From Candidatus Heimdallarchaeota archaeon (GTDB taxonomy: Archaea; Asgardarchaeota; Heimdallarchaeia; Hodarchaeales; Hodarchaeaceae): 44,714 nt of DNA. Shown here in pieces: positions 1 through 8,753 of the stretch (its first letter is position 1; each line of letters begins with the position of its first letter). Location: assembly GCA_019057635.1 (NCBI GenBank), contig DXJL01000090.1, positions 1 to 44,714 of the forward strand. The letters run 5' to 3'. The translations under genes and the position numbers were made by a program. The notes under the pieces were generated by a model. That model ran no database searches, was not told where the DNA came from, and saw only the letters and a list, made by a program, of their open reading frames with translations.

Positions 1-1
1 T

Positions 2-100
2 ATTCAGCAAACGATTTCTGTGAATTCATCCTCACTTCGTGGCATCAAGCGCTTTTTAGAGGACAGAAGGCGTTTTCAAGGGGGTGATACGAAGTACTGA
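2..100 (+). CDS. C-terminal fragment of an unidentified protein (partial)
   Basis: The second forward frame is open from the window edge to a TGA at 98-100 and would encode the last 32 residues of a protein. The tail is basic and charged (SLRGIKRFLEDRRRFQGGD), more protein-like than the other frames, one of which is also open to a TGA at 85-87. It would converge on the hel308 gene. There is too little sequence to name a family and the call could be wrong. Confidence 0.35.
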   Translation: MQQTISVNSSSLRGIKRFLEDRRRFQGGDTKY

Positions 101-143
101 GCCGTTTGACGACATCGGTCTAAAAAAGGTCATAAACATAAAA

Positions 144-2372
144 TCAAAGGAAAAAATCAGATATACCAGTATTTTGCAATTGCCTATCCTGTTCTGATTC
201 TTGAGTCTTCTTAGTTTCTTCTAATATAGTTTTTGCTAGCTCAATTCCAAAACCAGGAATATTTGCTAACTTCGACTGATTCAAATCCGCTAATTGTATA
301 GTGTTTCGAATCCCATGATCAAGCAAAATTCGAGCTCTCTTTCGTCCTATACCCTTTATTGTTGTTAAGCTTACTGCATCGCTTTTAATGCCATATTTCA
401 CTCTTTCTGATAAGGACTCGGATTTTTTTGCAATGAAAAGGTATCGAGGATTGTTTTTAGCAAAAATAGAGGCAATTTCACTTATTGCAGCTGTTAACCA
501 AGTAGCAGTATCAGTAATTCGGTGAACGTCACCAGATCCAATTTTATATCGAATAATTAACTTTTCTATGGGTAATTCATTGACCCAATCCCATAAAAAT
601 AAGGCGGTATAAAAATCACGTAGACGAAAATCATATTCTATATCATCTTTTGTTGGAGCGGATTTTATTAAGCGTGTGGCAAATTTATCAAATCTTCTTT
701 CAGTAACACCTTGGTTTGCCTTTCCAAACATTAATGTAACCATGTCTGGAGTACCCACCAATAAATCAAAAAAAGCCAACGGATGAATTTTAGAGGATCC
801 GTTCTCTATTACAGTTTTCAGTCCTTCAACAATATTTGCTGCAGTCTCAGGATCAAGATACAGCTGGCTTACACGAACTCCATATTGAGTGGCTCTCAGG
901 GTCTCACCTGCATCTAATGGATCAATCATTTCCCAGACTATTAACATGTCAATTACCTCTCGAATTTTCCCCTCCAAGAGGACAGCTTCATATTGAAATC
1001 CATAGAATGTCTTTTCGAAAAAACTCAGCAATTCATCAATATCAGGAATAACTTTCGAGGCAATGAGTCCCAGAATGCTTCGTCTTAATGCTGGCATCGC
1101 CGCTAACTTAGAATAAACTGCTTCAGAGTCCTTTAAAATATATCGATCCATGAGCCATCTAACAGAATGAGGTTGTTTTGCAATTAAAATAGCTTCTCCC
1201 TCTGTATCATATTGAGGACGCCCTGCACGACCACTCATCTGTTTGTACTCTAACGTCATAATAGGATATGAACCCCGTTCTACTGAATATCGATAAACAC
1301 TAGAAATAATAACACGTTTGGCTGGTACGTTTATTCCAGAAGCCAAAGTAGGAGTAGCACATAATACTTTAATGATTCCTTCTTTAAATGAATCTTCAAT
1401 AATCATACGTTGGTTGGAATTTAACCCAGCATGATGAAATGCAGCCCCTTTTTTTACACAAGCTACTAACTGCTTGGATAATGGGTCCGATAAGTTAGTA
1501 GTTAAGGATACGGCTCTTTCGGATAAGGTTTTTTTTTCATGAGGACCGAGTAAAGGTTCTATCCTATCTCCGATCTTATTTGCGGTCGTAACCGCTGATC
1601 TACGGGAAGGAGTAAAAATAAGTACTTGTTCTTCTGAATGGAAGGAATCGAGAGTAAGATTGAGAAGAGGTTCTTTTTGCCTGTATATGACGTCACGGGT
1701 GGTGAAATCTGAATAGGTTACATAATTATCATAAAAGACACCTTCCTTTAATGGAACTGGTCGCCAATCACTTTGCACTAATTCAGCTTTCAACCACTCA
1801 GCTAGTTCTTCACTATTTCCAACAGTTGCACTTAAAGCTACAATCTGTAATTGTGTATTTCTAAGTAATAATCGAGCTAAAAGAATTTCGAGTGTAGGAC
1901 CACGATGTTGATCGTTTAATAGGTGGCACTCATCAACAATAACAAGACTTACCTCATCCTCAACCCAACTTACTTGATGGCGTAGAAGTGCATCAAATTT
2001 CTCATTTGTTGAGACAATGATATCATAACGAGGAAGATAATGGTCCTTTGAATCGTAATCCCCTGACGTTATTGCGACACTTACACCTAAACTTTGAAAC
2101 CGCTTAAAATTTCGAAACTTTTCACTCGCAAGCGCACGTAAGGGACATAAATAAACAACTTTCCCTTGATTTTCCATGATATGTTGTAATGCGGCAATTT
2201 CTGCAAGCAATGTTTTCCCAGCCGCAGTGGGTATAGAAATTACGAGATTTTTTCCCTCTAATAATCCTTGTTTTATAGCAGCTTCTTGGGGGGGATATAA
2301 CTCGCTTATACCGTCAGATTCAATGATTATTTTTTTGATTCCCGAATTTATCGGTAATGTTTCAATATTCAT
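144..2372 (-). CDS. hel308: Hel308-type (Ski2-like) superfamily 2 DNA helicase
   Basis: ATP-dependent 3'-5' DNA helicase of the Hel308/Hjm family, which acts on stalled or branched replication forks. The 742 residues carry Walker A PTAAGKT (48-54), the DECH box (147-150), SAT (181-183) and motif VI QMSGRAGRP (378-386). A helix-hairpin-helix region near the C-terminus includes IKGIGRKRA and LANIPGFG. The length is normal for the family. The last residues, NTGISDFFL, resemble a PCNA-interacting peptide with Asn in place of the usual Gln. The ATG lies 23 bases after the mcm stop, so it is probably the last gene of a gins23-mcm-hel308 operon. The family call is secure; PCNA binding is inferred. 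Confidence 0.93.
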   Translation of the reverse strand: MNIETLPINSGIKKIIIESDGISELYPPQEAAIKQGLLEGKNLVISIPTAAGKTLLAEIAALQHIMENQGKVVYLCPLRALASEKFRNFKRFQSLGVSVAITSGDYDSKDHYLPRYDIIVSTNEKFDALLRHQVSWVEDEVSLVIVDECHLLNDQHRGPTLEILLARLLLRNTQLQIVALSATVGNSEELAEWLKAELVQSDWRPVPLKEGVFYDNYVTYSDFTTRDVIYRQKEPLLNLTLDSFHSEEQVLIFTPSRRSAVTTANKIGDRIEPLLGPHEKKTLSERAVSLTTNLSDPLSKQLVACVKKGAAFHHAGLNSNQRMIIEDSFKEGIIKVLCATPTLASGINVPAKRVIISSVYRYSVERGSYPIMTLEYKQMSGRAGRPQYDTEGEAILIAKQPHSVRWLMDRYILKDSEAVYSKLAAMPALRRSILGLIASKVIPDIDELLSFFEKTFYGFQYEAVLLEGKIREVIDMLIVWEMIDPLDAGETLRATQYGVRVSQLYLDPETAANIVEGLKTVIENGSSKIHPLAFFDLLVGTPDMVTLMFGKANQGVTERRFDKFATRLIKSAPTKDDIEYDFRLRDFYTALFLWDWVNELPIEKLIIRYKIGSGDVHRITDTATWLTAAISEIASIFAKNNPRYLFIAKKSESLSERVKYGIKSDAVSLTTIKGIGRKRARILLDHGIRNTIQLADLNQSKLANIPGFGIELAKTILEETKKTQESEQDRQLQNTGISDFFL

Positions 2373-2395
2373 TGGTACCCCAAATAATCAGATTA

Positions 2396-4465
2396 TTAGA
2401 TCTTCTGAACCCGACCTGGTTGGGGTTCAAACAATTTCCCTATTCGAATCATTTTAGCTAGAGCTTGTTCTACTTGATTTCGATCTAAACCATCCTCTAC
2501 TGCTTGCTCAATGATTGCTGTGATTGGTACAGGCTCATTTTCTGATTCTTTTAACATATGATCAATTAATGCATCAATCCGATCCAATCTTCTTCGACTT
2601 TGATCGCTTATCCCAGAGGAGTATTTATCGATGTCTAGTTTCCCAGTTTCAGCATCCTTGGCCAATTTCTCTAGTGTTGCATTCATGAGATTTACAGCTC
2701 CCGAGGCATCCTCATAAGTGACCTCTTCGCTCAACCGCATTTTAGCACGAGCTTCTGATAACCTTACCAAAGCCTCGAGTTGACGTGGAGTAATAGCGAT
2801 TGGATCTGGTCTGCCTTCTTCGATCTTTCCACTTGAAGCCCTTAGATCAGTATAATATTCCAGTAATCGGGCTTCAGCTTCATCGGTGAGTTTCGGATGC
2901 TTAGTCCTACGAGCATGTGCAATATATTTTCGTAAAAGAGTCTGGTCAATTGGAGGATCAACTGGGAGAGTTTGGAGTTTATGAAGTTTCAAGATATGAG
3001 ATGCTTTATCATGATCCTCTTTCAAATCAGGTTTGTCTTCAAGAACAAAAATTAAATCAAAACGTGACAAGATGGTCGGAGGGAGATTTAAATTTTCTGC
3101 AGTAGCTTTAAAAGGATTCCAACGTCCTCTTCGTGGATTAGCTGCTGCTAATATTGAGGTTCGTGCATTCAAGGTGGCTACAATACCTGCTTTGGCTATA
3201 CTTATCGTATGCTGTTCCATCGCTTCGTGAATCGCCGTACGGTCTTCAGGACGCATTTTATCGAATTCATCTACCATAGCAATCCCTTGATCTGCAAGTA
3301 CTAATGCTCCTGCTTCCAGGGTTATTTCTCCCGTATCTTGGTCGCGAATCACAGCTGCGGTCAAACCTGCCGCTGTACTTCCTTTTCCTGTCGTATATAG
3401 TGCTCTAGGTGCCAATTTTGTTACAAATTTTAATAATTGACTTTTACCTACTCCTGGATCACCAATAAGTAGGATATTCGATTCTCCGCGGATTTTCATT
3501 CCGTCAGGTGTTTTTTTTTCACTCCCTCCAAAAAGTAGCGCTGCAATACCCTCCTTAACTAGATCGTGTCCATAAATTGATGGAGCCAGTGAATCACGTA
3601 TTTTTTTGATTATATAGGGGGACTCTGATAATTCCGTAATTTGTTTAAGATCCTCTTCGGTAATTTCAACATCCACATATTCCGCTGTTTCCTTTACAAT
3701 ATTAACTCCTTGAAAGAATTTGTTATAGGTAGCTAATTGCCCTCTTTTCAGCATTCGAGTTGATCGTGCTTTCAAAATTCCTACAACTTCGACACGATCA
3801 CCTGGACGAGCTTGATCTACGAGATCATCGAGGACATGAATCATTATGCTTTGGGGTAATTGCCCAGGGGGTAACTCTTCAGGTTTTTCTTGTATAGTGA
3901 TTTTTTGCCAGTCAATAAACAGGCTATCTTCAAGTAAAAGGACCAAGGAACCTTTTCTTTGACAATGCTCATCTCCGCATTGATAGGGGGGGCTGTAAAT
4001 TCCTTCTGGAAATTCCTCCACTTGGTGGTGGCCACACGATGCACATTTAAAATGCCCTTCAATTAATAATGGTTTTGTCTCTGTTACACCTATAACGATA
4101 CCCTCAAAATTCGTAAGCTGGCCTAAATGTTCAGTTTTTAATGTACGGAGAAGGACTTTGTCAGTGAAATTATCTATTCGAATATGAGCTTGTCGATATT
4201 TATCGAAGTAATCTGGATCATTTTGCATTAAGATTTCGTGGAGAACTTTTTCTCCCTCGTGAAAGCATTCTTCAGGATTGAGTACTATCTCTCTCGCTAA
4301 TCGGGGATCGTGATGTAACAAATCATTGTACGAAATAGGCAGGCTTCTTAGTCCTTTTCGAGGCATATCGCGTATTTTTTCACGATAGCGCAGCATGCCT
4401 GTTTCATCAGCAAATTCATTGATGAAGGATTCAAATCGTCCTCTAATATCAAAAGGTAAACTCAT
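2396..4465 (-). CDS. mcm: Replicative DNA helicase MCM
   Basis: The motor of the archaeal replicative helicase, acting as a hexamer with GINS and Cdc45/GAN. The N-terminal OB region has a zinc-binding set at C141, C144, C163 and C168. The AAA+ core shows Walker A GDPGVGKS (335-342), Walker B DEFD (399-402) and the arginine finger in LSRFD (466-470). A C-terminal winged helix follows. The 689 residues match intein-free archaeal MCMs. The start lies three bases after the gins23 stop, implying translational coupling. It shares a strand and presumably a transcript with gins23 and hel308. Confidence 0.97.
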   Translation of the reverse strand: MSLPFDIRGRFESFINEFADETGMLRYREKIRDMPRKGLRSLPISYNDLLHHDPRLAREIVLNPEECFHEGEKVLHEILMQNDPDYFDKYRQAHIRIDNFTDKVLLRTLKTEHLGQLTNFEGIVIGVTETKPLLIEGHFKCASCGHHQVEEFPEGIYSPPYQCGDEHCQRKGSLVLLLEDSLFIDWQKITIQEKPEELPPGQLPQSIMIHVLDDLVDQARPGDRVEVVGILKARSTRMLKRGQLATYNKFFQGVNIVKETAEYVDVEITEEDLKQITELSESPYIIKKIRDSLAPSIYGHDLVKEGIAALLFGGSEKKTPDGMKIRGESNILLIGDPGVGKSQLLKFVTKLAPRALYTTGKGSTAAGLTAAVIRDQDTGEITLEAGALVLADQGIAMVDEFDKMRPEDRTAIHEAMEQHTISIAKAGIVATLNARTSILAAANPRRGRWNPFKATAENLNLPPTILSRFDLIFVLEDKPDLKEDHDKASHILKLHKLQTLPVDPPIDQTLLRKYIAHARRTKHPKLTDEAEARLLEYYTDLRASSGKIEEGRPDPIAITPRQLEALVRLSEARAKMRLSEEVTYEDASGAVNLMNATLEKLAKDAETGKLDIDKYSSGISDQSRRRLDRIDALIDHMLKESENEPVPITAIIEQAVEDGLDRNQVEQALAKMIRIGKLFEPQPGRVQKI

Positions 4466-4468
4466 TGT

Positions 4469-5065
4469 CTACACTCCTCGTTCCTCTTGATTAATTAACG
4501 ATTTCCAGTTTACAACCCAAGAATGTATTTTTGTCATAAGTATTACCTCAGATGCAGTTAAATTGAGTTTCCGAGGATTAAAATCGTTACTATCGGTTAA
4601 TTTAATAATCTTTGATAGTCTTTCGGTTATTAATTGTTTAATACGAATTTTTTGACGTTTTAACTCTATTTCATCATAATGTGAATCGTTAATGTCTGAT
4701 TTTATAACCTGCTCACTGAACAATGAATAGAAGTATGGATGAAGCTGTTGAACTTCCCCATGGCGCACTTCTTTTCGCACCGCTGCAGTTAGCTCCTGTA
4801 AGGACAAAGGAAAATCATTTCTAAAATCTTCAATTAGATTTTCTTTAAGCAAAATTTCAGCAATAAAATAAGGAATATCTATTCTACTGTTTTCTGTTGT
4901 AGATGGGATATTAATCCCTCCAAATTCAAAACCAGTAAAAGGACTAGTAAATTTCACTGAAATAGAACTATTAGTGAACTCAAACAGTATTCTCTTTAAT
5001 TCTAACTCTAGTTCCATTTTTTCGGATTGAATTTTCTCAGGTTTATCAGTGATAATATTCTCCAC
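4469..5065 (-). CDS. gins23: GINS complex subunit, Gins23 type
   Basis: Component of the CMG-like replicative helicase that joins GINS to MCM. Residues about 37-85 form a small beta-rich B domain with the GINS-like pattern of an FTSPF segment, then IDIPYFIAEILLKENLIEDF. A long helical A domain follows from about 88 to 195. The order B then A is that of Psf2/Psf3 and archaeal Gins23, not Gins51/Sld5. Sequence conservation is weak, as usual for GINS, so the call leans on fold pattern and on direct coupling to mcm. The reading begins with GTG; a downstream ATG at residue 17 is an alternative start. Confidence 0.78.
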   Translation of the reverse strand: MENIITDKPEKIQSEKMELELELKRILFEFTNSSISVKFTSPFTGFEFGGINIPSTTENSRIDIPYFIAEILLKENLIEDFRNDFPLSLQELTAAVRKEVRHGEVQQLHPYFYSLFSEQVIKSDINDSHYDEIELKRQKIRIKQLITERLSKIIKLTDSNDFNPRKLNLTASEVILMTKIHSWVVNWKSLINQEERGV

Positions 5066-5463
5066 CTAAACTCATCATCTTGGGGTGATTTTCCTCAACT
5101 ACTTGGGAGGTAATTATTTGGATTGATGGAAATTTCCTTCACGAAAAATGCTTATTCTTCACAGTTCAGGAAGTTGATTCATTTGTGTTGGAAATCCGAC
5201 CAGTTTTACAAACCCCTTTACAAACGAATTATTTGAGCGTTAAGTTAAAAGACCTTCCTTCCCGTATTACAAATAAATTACTTCTCCAATCTGCGTTTAA
5301 ACTTACAATCTTCTTATATGTACAATTACTTCTCCTTAAGCGTTGTGAGATTCATTCTAGATAGTTCAAATATAGCAGAAGTTGATATGAAGGAAGTAAC
5401 AATCCTTGTTTCAATTTTAAGTAGAAAATACCTCCTATTTTTCCTTTAACAGACTAGATGAGT
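5066..5463. other. 398-base gap between gins23 and orc1/cdc6
   Basis: This gap lies between the start of gins23 and the end of orc1/cdc6. A replication origin would be plausible here by context, but no origin-recognition-box repeats or strong inverted repeats are visible by eye. It contains a forward-strand open frame without an ATG (5116-5364, listed separately). A 12-base direct repeat (AATTACTTCTCC at 5276-5287 and 5324-5335) lies inside that frame and reads as leucine-rich codons. The gins23 promoter must be in its left part. Confidence 0.5.
5116..5364 (+). CDS. Possible small protein with a non-canonical start
   Basis: An open frame of 82 codons ends at TAG 5362-5364. It has no ATG. It is preceded by a strong Shine-Dalgarno-like GGGAGGT at 5105-5111, four bases before an ATT codon at 5116 that would start it. 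A GTG at 5185 would give a shorter product. The translation has alternating hydrophobic and charged residues (for example FVLEIRPVLQTPL and FKLTIFLYVQLLLLKR) typical of a folded protein. No family was recognised. It could equally be a gene remnant or a chance frame; an overlapping 36-codon ATG frame at 5126 is less protein-like. Confidence 0.35.
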   Translation: MWIDGNFLHEKCLFFTVQEVDSFVLEIRPVLQTPLQTNYLSVKLKDLPSRITNKLLLQSAFKLTIFLYVQLLLLKRCEIHSR

Positions 5464-6687
5464 TTATGTCTCGTTTTTCAATTGCTTAGCGATAAAAACT
5501 TCTATTCTCTCAATGAGGATTGCAGCAGGAACATCATGAATCGTTAATCGAGCTCGTACTCCTTTTCGTCCTTTAACACCCTTAGTAACTTTACCCAAAA
5601 TACCTATTGCTTCTAGGGTAGATAAGTAGTTTCTGAATGCTGCTTCCCCATTAGGTGTAGCATTCCATTCTTCGCAAATGATTCGATAATTTTTAAATGA
5701 ATGTTCAATCGTTGTTGCTGTAATTCCCTTGTGATGTAGTCTCCGAGCAACACTGAGAGCTGCAAATAATTCGTGTGGGTTTAGTTCTTCTAAAATATCA
5801 GCCCGCATTTCGGGATATACATCGTTCTTAGCTCTACGAACAAGTTCAGGTGTAATTTCATCTATCCTCTTTTGATCGGCAGCTCTCCCTGCGCGATAAA
5901 GAGTTTCAATCCCGTGTCGTAAATTTTTTGTTTGATCGGATATTTCCGCAACCATATCGACTATATCTTCCGATAGTGCGTAAGATTTGAATGCAAGTTC
6001 TGAGCGATACCCAAGAATTTTACGGGTTTCCTCATAGTTATAAGGTTGAAAGTGAATTACGTCTGAAATCCTTTGGGAAACCATCGATGAAAGAGCCACT
6101 TTCCATTCAGTAGGGCGGCTGATCATGATCAGTGAAATTCTGTGTTCCATGCCAAATTCTTCTGATAAGTGGACAAAACCACGTATATCTTTTTGATTTA
6201 AGACACTAGCTTCGTCAAGAATCAACAAAAGATAAGCTTGTTCGGAGTTCAAGCGTCTTATGAGAATATCCGTCGATTCCTCATCACTGAATCCTCGACT
6301 TGCCACACCAAATTGATCACGTAGGATGGATCTAAGAATAGAAGTTTTTGTTCGTGTAGTCCAACAATTCTTGTAATCAGTGTATAGTTTGAGATGATAT
6401 TTCTCTGCAGTGGATTGTATCCTATCCACTGTATATCGGCTAGTTACTGTCTTACCAATTCCAGCAGATCCGGTAATCGCCAGATTTATCGAAAATCCTG
6501 AATACCCACCTCTTTCTGAAGCAAAGAGTTCACGAAAATTCTGAGAAATTCTCCGAATATGATCTTCACGGAAATTCAGGATCTCAGGGATATATGATTG
6601 ATTGAGAGTTCTTTCTCCTCCTTCTTTAAATACTGATGATGAAAATAAGGCCTCTTGGATAATATCAACTGATTTTTTATCATTCAT
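5464..6687 (-). CDS. cdc6: Orc1/Cdc6-type replication initiator AAA+ ATPase
   Basis: Origin-binding initiator that loads MCM. The 407 residues show an AAA+ domain with Walker A GSAGIGKT (73-80), Walker B LILDEA (155-160) and the sensor-1 region SLIMISRP. A helical lid and a C-terminal winged-helix DNA-binding domain follow. Length and order match archaeal Orc1/Cdc6. It is transcribed in the same direction as gins23-mcm-hel308 but is separated from it by 398 bases. Archaeal origins often lie next to this gene, though no origin boxes were recognised on either side. Its own promoter should be in the AT-rich 100 bases before the HDAC gene. Confidence 0.93.
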   Translation of the reverse strand: MNDKKSVDIIQEALFSSSVFKEGGERTLNQSYIPEILNFREDHIRRISQNFRELFASERGGYSGFSINLAITGSAGIGKTVTSRYTVDRIQSTAEKYHLKLYTDYKNCWTTRTKTSILRSILRDQFGVASRGFSDEESTDILIRRLNSEQAYLLLILDEASVLNQKDIRGFVHLSEEFGMEHRISLIMISRPTEWKVALSSMVSQRISDVIHFQPYNYEETRKILGYRSELAFKSYALSEDIVDMVAEISDQTKNLRHGIETLYRAGRAADQKRIDEITPELVRRAKNDVYPEMRADILEELNPHELFAALSVARRLHHKGITATTIEHSFKNYRIICEEWNATPNGEAAFRNYLSTLEAIGILGKVTKGVKGRKGVRARLTIHDVPAAILIERIEVFIAKQLKNET

Positions 6688-6789
6688 GTAACTAATTTCC
6701 TTTGCTTAATCAAAATCGAATCATAATTGGGTTTACTCAAAGCTGTTTTCTATTTTAAGAGTTTTTTATTGTTTTAGAATCCTAAGTAA

Positions 6790-7971
6790 TCAAATTTTTT
6801 CAGCACAGGGATTCCATACCCCGACTTCCAGCAATTCTTCCTTTAATACTTGGAGGTATTGCGAATTTGCTTCTTCAATCAATGAGTGACGTTCGATCTT
6901 TAGCGGGTCTAGTTTATTATCATTTAATTTTGAACTCACATCAATTTGATAGGTTTTTTTGCAATAATCAATCCATCCTTGGGGAGATACTTCAGGGAGA
7001 GAGATTCCACTAATTCCAGCTAATGTTGCCATCCACACACGAGCAACAGAATCAGGATTATATCCACCTCCTCCTAGTAATAGTAATCGTCCATTCGCAG
7101 AGCAATTATCACTTAATTCTGCAATTCTTTTTCCAAGAAAGTTATATAAATTGGTGGTTAAATTTAAATGGCCTAGTATATCACCAAAATGGCCATCAGC
7201 ACCACATTGCCAAATAATAAACTCAGGATCATATTCCCTCCAAATACAGGGAACAATTTTTTCGAAGAGATCAATAAAGAGTTCATCCCAAGTTCCTGGG
7301 AATAGTGGTACGTTAATCGTATACCCTAAACCTTCTCCCTTTCCAATTTCATCGGATAGTCCGGTGCCTGGAAATAAAAATTGAGGTGATTCATGAAAAG
7401 AAATTCCTAGCATATTTCTACTTGAGTAGAAGGCATTTAATACTCCATCTCCATGATGGACATCTGTATCGATATAAAGAACTCGCTCAATCCCGTGTTC
7501 CTCTTGAAGGTAATTGATTGCGATAACAGCATCATTATAATAACAGAATCCTGCAGCTCGTTCTTCAAAGGCATGATGTAAACCTGCCATTAATGAGAAT
7601 GCTTGGTCAACATCATTATTCATGATACGCTTGATTCCCTCTAATGTTCCACCTACAATAAGGCTAGAAGATTCATGCATTTCAGGAAACACAGGGCAAT
7701 CTCCTGTTCCAAGACCATATCTACCATAATATCCATCACCCGCCTTAGAAAGAGATTTGACCATTTTAATATAGTTTTTTGAATGGTAGCGTAAGAGATC
7801 GTCTTCTGAAGCTTCAGAAGGGGAAAACTCAACAAAAGATTGATTATCATGAAAATCGAGATTTCTATATAATTGATAAGGAATATCCAATCGTCTCGCA
7901 TTCATTGGATGCCCCTCACCTAAATTGTATTTAGTGAATTGGTCAGACCAAACTATTCCCGTTTTTTTCAT
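6790..7971 (-). CDS. Class I histone deacetylase / acetoin utilisation (AcuC)-type hydrolase
   Basis: Zinc-dependent deacetylase of the arginase/HDAC superfamily. Visible active-site elements are the HH pair in AGLHHAFEE, the metal-binding DTDVHHGDG segment, the second metal aspartate in GADGHFGD, and the catalytic tyrosine in GGGGYNPDSV. All are intact, so an active enzyme is expected. The substrate, whether acetylated chromatin proteins, polyamines or others, cannot be told from sequence. The ATG at 7971 (MKKTGIVW) is preferred; the frame extends five codons further to a TTG. It is divergent from the Arf-like GTPase across a 206-base promoter region. Confidence 0.9.
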   Translation of the reverse strand: MKKTGIVWSDQFTKYNLGEGHPMNARRLDIPYQLYRNLDFHDNQSFVEFSPSEASEDDLLRYHSKNYIKMVKSLSKAGDGYYGRYGLGTGDCPVFPEMHESSSLIVGGTLEGIKRIMNNDVDQAFSLMAGLHHAFEERAAGFCYYNDAVIAINYLQEEHGIERVLYIDTDVHHGDGVLNAFYSSRNMLGISFHESPQFLFPGTGLSDEIGKGEGLGYTINVPLFPGTWDELFIDLFEKIVPCIWREYDPEFIIWQCGADGHFGDILGHLNLTTNLYNFLGKRIAELSDNCSANGRLLLLGGGGYNPDSVARVWMATLAGISGISLPEVSPQGWIDYCKKTYQIDVSSKLNDNKLDPLKIERHSLIEEANSQYLQVLKEELLEVGVWNPCAEKI

Positions 7972-8099
7972 CTTTGCAGGTCCCAATTGTAATAATCATC
8001 AATTCATTATTATTGAAATTGTTCAAATCTTCCCCATAAGTATCCTTCTAAATGATTACTCAGTTCATTAAATTATTTACCAATAGTTAGAATCGTTAA

Positions 8100-8107
8100 T
8101 TATATAA
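8100..8107 (+). promoter_or_regulatory. TATA-box-like promoter element for the Arf-like GTPase
   Basis: TTATATAA lies 70 bases before the ATG of the GTPase gene in the divergent HDAC/GTPase gap. An AAGGAG ribosome-binding sequence follows at 8158-8163. Spacing suits transcription starting near 8130. Assigned by pattern only. Confidence 0.4.
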
Positions 8108-8177
8108 GAGGACATACTAGATTCTTTATTTGATAGACACACAGAATCGCAAAATATAAGGAGAAGTGTTTTACTTG

Positions 8178-8753
8178 ATGAAGAAAAATGCGAAGATTAG
8201 TGTATTAGGACTAGATCGTGCTGGAAAAACAACAATGCTCCAGAGATTAAAAACAGGAAGATGGATTCCTGATACTACCCCAACTATTGGAATGAACGCT
8301 GAAACGATACAGATAGGCGATGTTACTTTTTCTGCATGGGATCTAGGAGGCCAATTGCAGTTTAGACGGGCTTTATGGGAAATGTACACCAAAAACTCAA
8401 AGGGGCTCATATATGTAATCGATTTAAGTGATCCAGCCCGATTTCCAGAGAGTCGAAATTATCTCTGGAGAATGTTGAAAATGACTCACTTGAAAAATAT
8501 TCCATTGGCAATTTTCGCAAATAAAATAGACTTGGTGGATTGCACAGAGGAGGATTTAGCAAATTTCATGGGTATAAATAAGAAGATGAGTAGAGTACTG
8601 TCTATATTCAAAACTAGTGCTGTAACTGGTGAAGGTATCCACAAAGGAATATACTGGTTAGCTGATGCAATTCAGGAAGGAAAACATTCCCCCATGGAAT
8701 TATATCAAATAAAATCACTTTTTGGAAGAGAATCCTCCATTCTAGCTACTTGA
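8178..8753 (+). CDS. Arf/Sar1-like small GTPase
   Basis: Ras-superfamily GTPase closest in motif to the Arf/Sar1 group, which in eukaryotes recruits vesicle coats and effectors to membranes. All five G motifs are visible: GLDRAGKTT (G1), the threonine in PTIGMN (G2), WDLGGQ (G3), NKID (G4) and TSA (G5). GLD and WDLGGQ are the Arf signatures. There is no N-terminal glycine for myristoylation and no amphipathic helix, so membrane attachment would need another means. The ATG at 8178 is chosen; GTG and TTG codons just upstream are alternatives. Its stop abuts the stop of the convergent gene with no spacer. Such GTPases are abundant in Asgard archaea. Confidence 0.9.
   Translation: MKKNAKISVLGLDRAGKTTMLQRLKTGRWIPDTTPTIGMNAETIQIGDVTFSAWDLGGQLQFRRALWEMYTKNSKGLIYVIDLSDPARFPESRNYLWRMLKMTHLKNIPLAIFANKIDLVDCTEEDLANFMGINKKMSRVLSIFKTSAVTGEGIHKGIYWLADAIQEGKHSPMELYQIKSLFGRESSILAT

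Noticed and set aside
301..325. TTCGAATCCC resembling a tRNA T-loop
   Set aside because: It lies inside the conserved hel308 coding sequence and has no partner arms.
2176..2457. Forward-strand open frame across the mcm/hel308 junction
   Set aside because: It overlaps the start of hel308 and the end of mcm antisense and shows no protein-like pattern of its own.
5066..5463. Replication origin next to orc1/cdc6
   Set aside because: Position is suggestive, but no origin-recognition-box-like repeats were visible here or in 6688-6789, so no origin is annotated.
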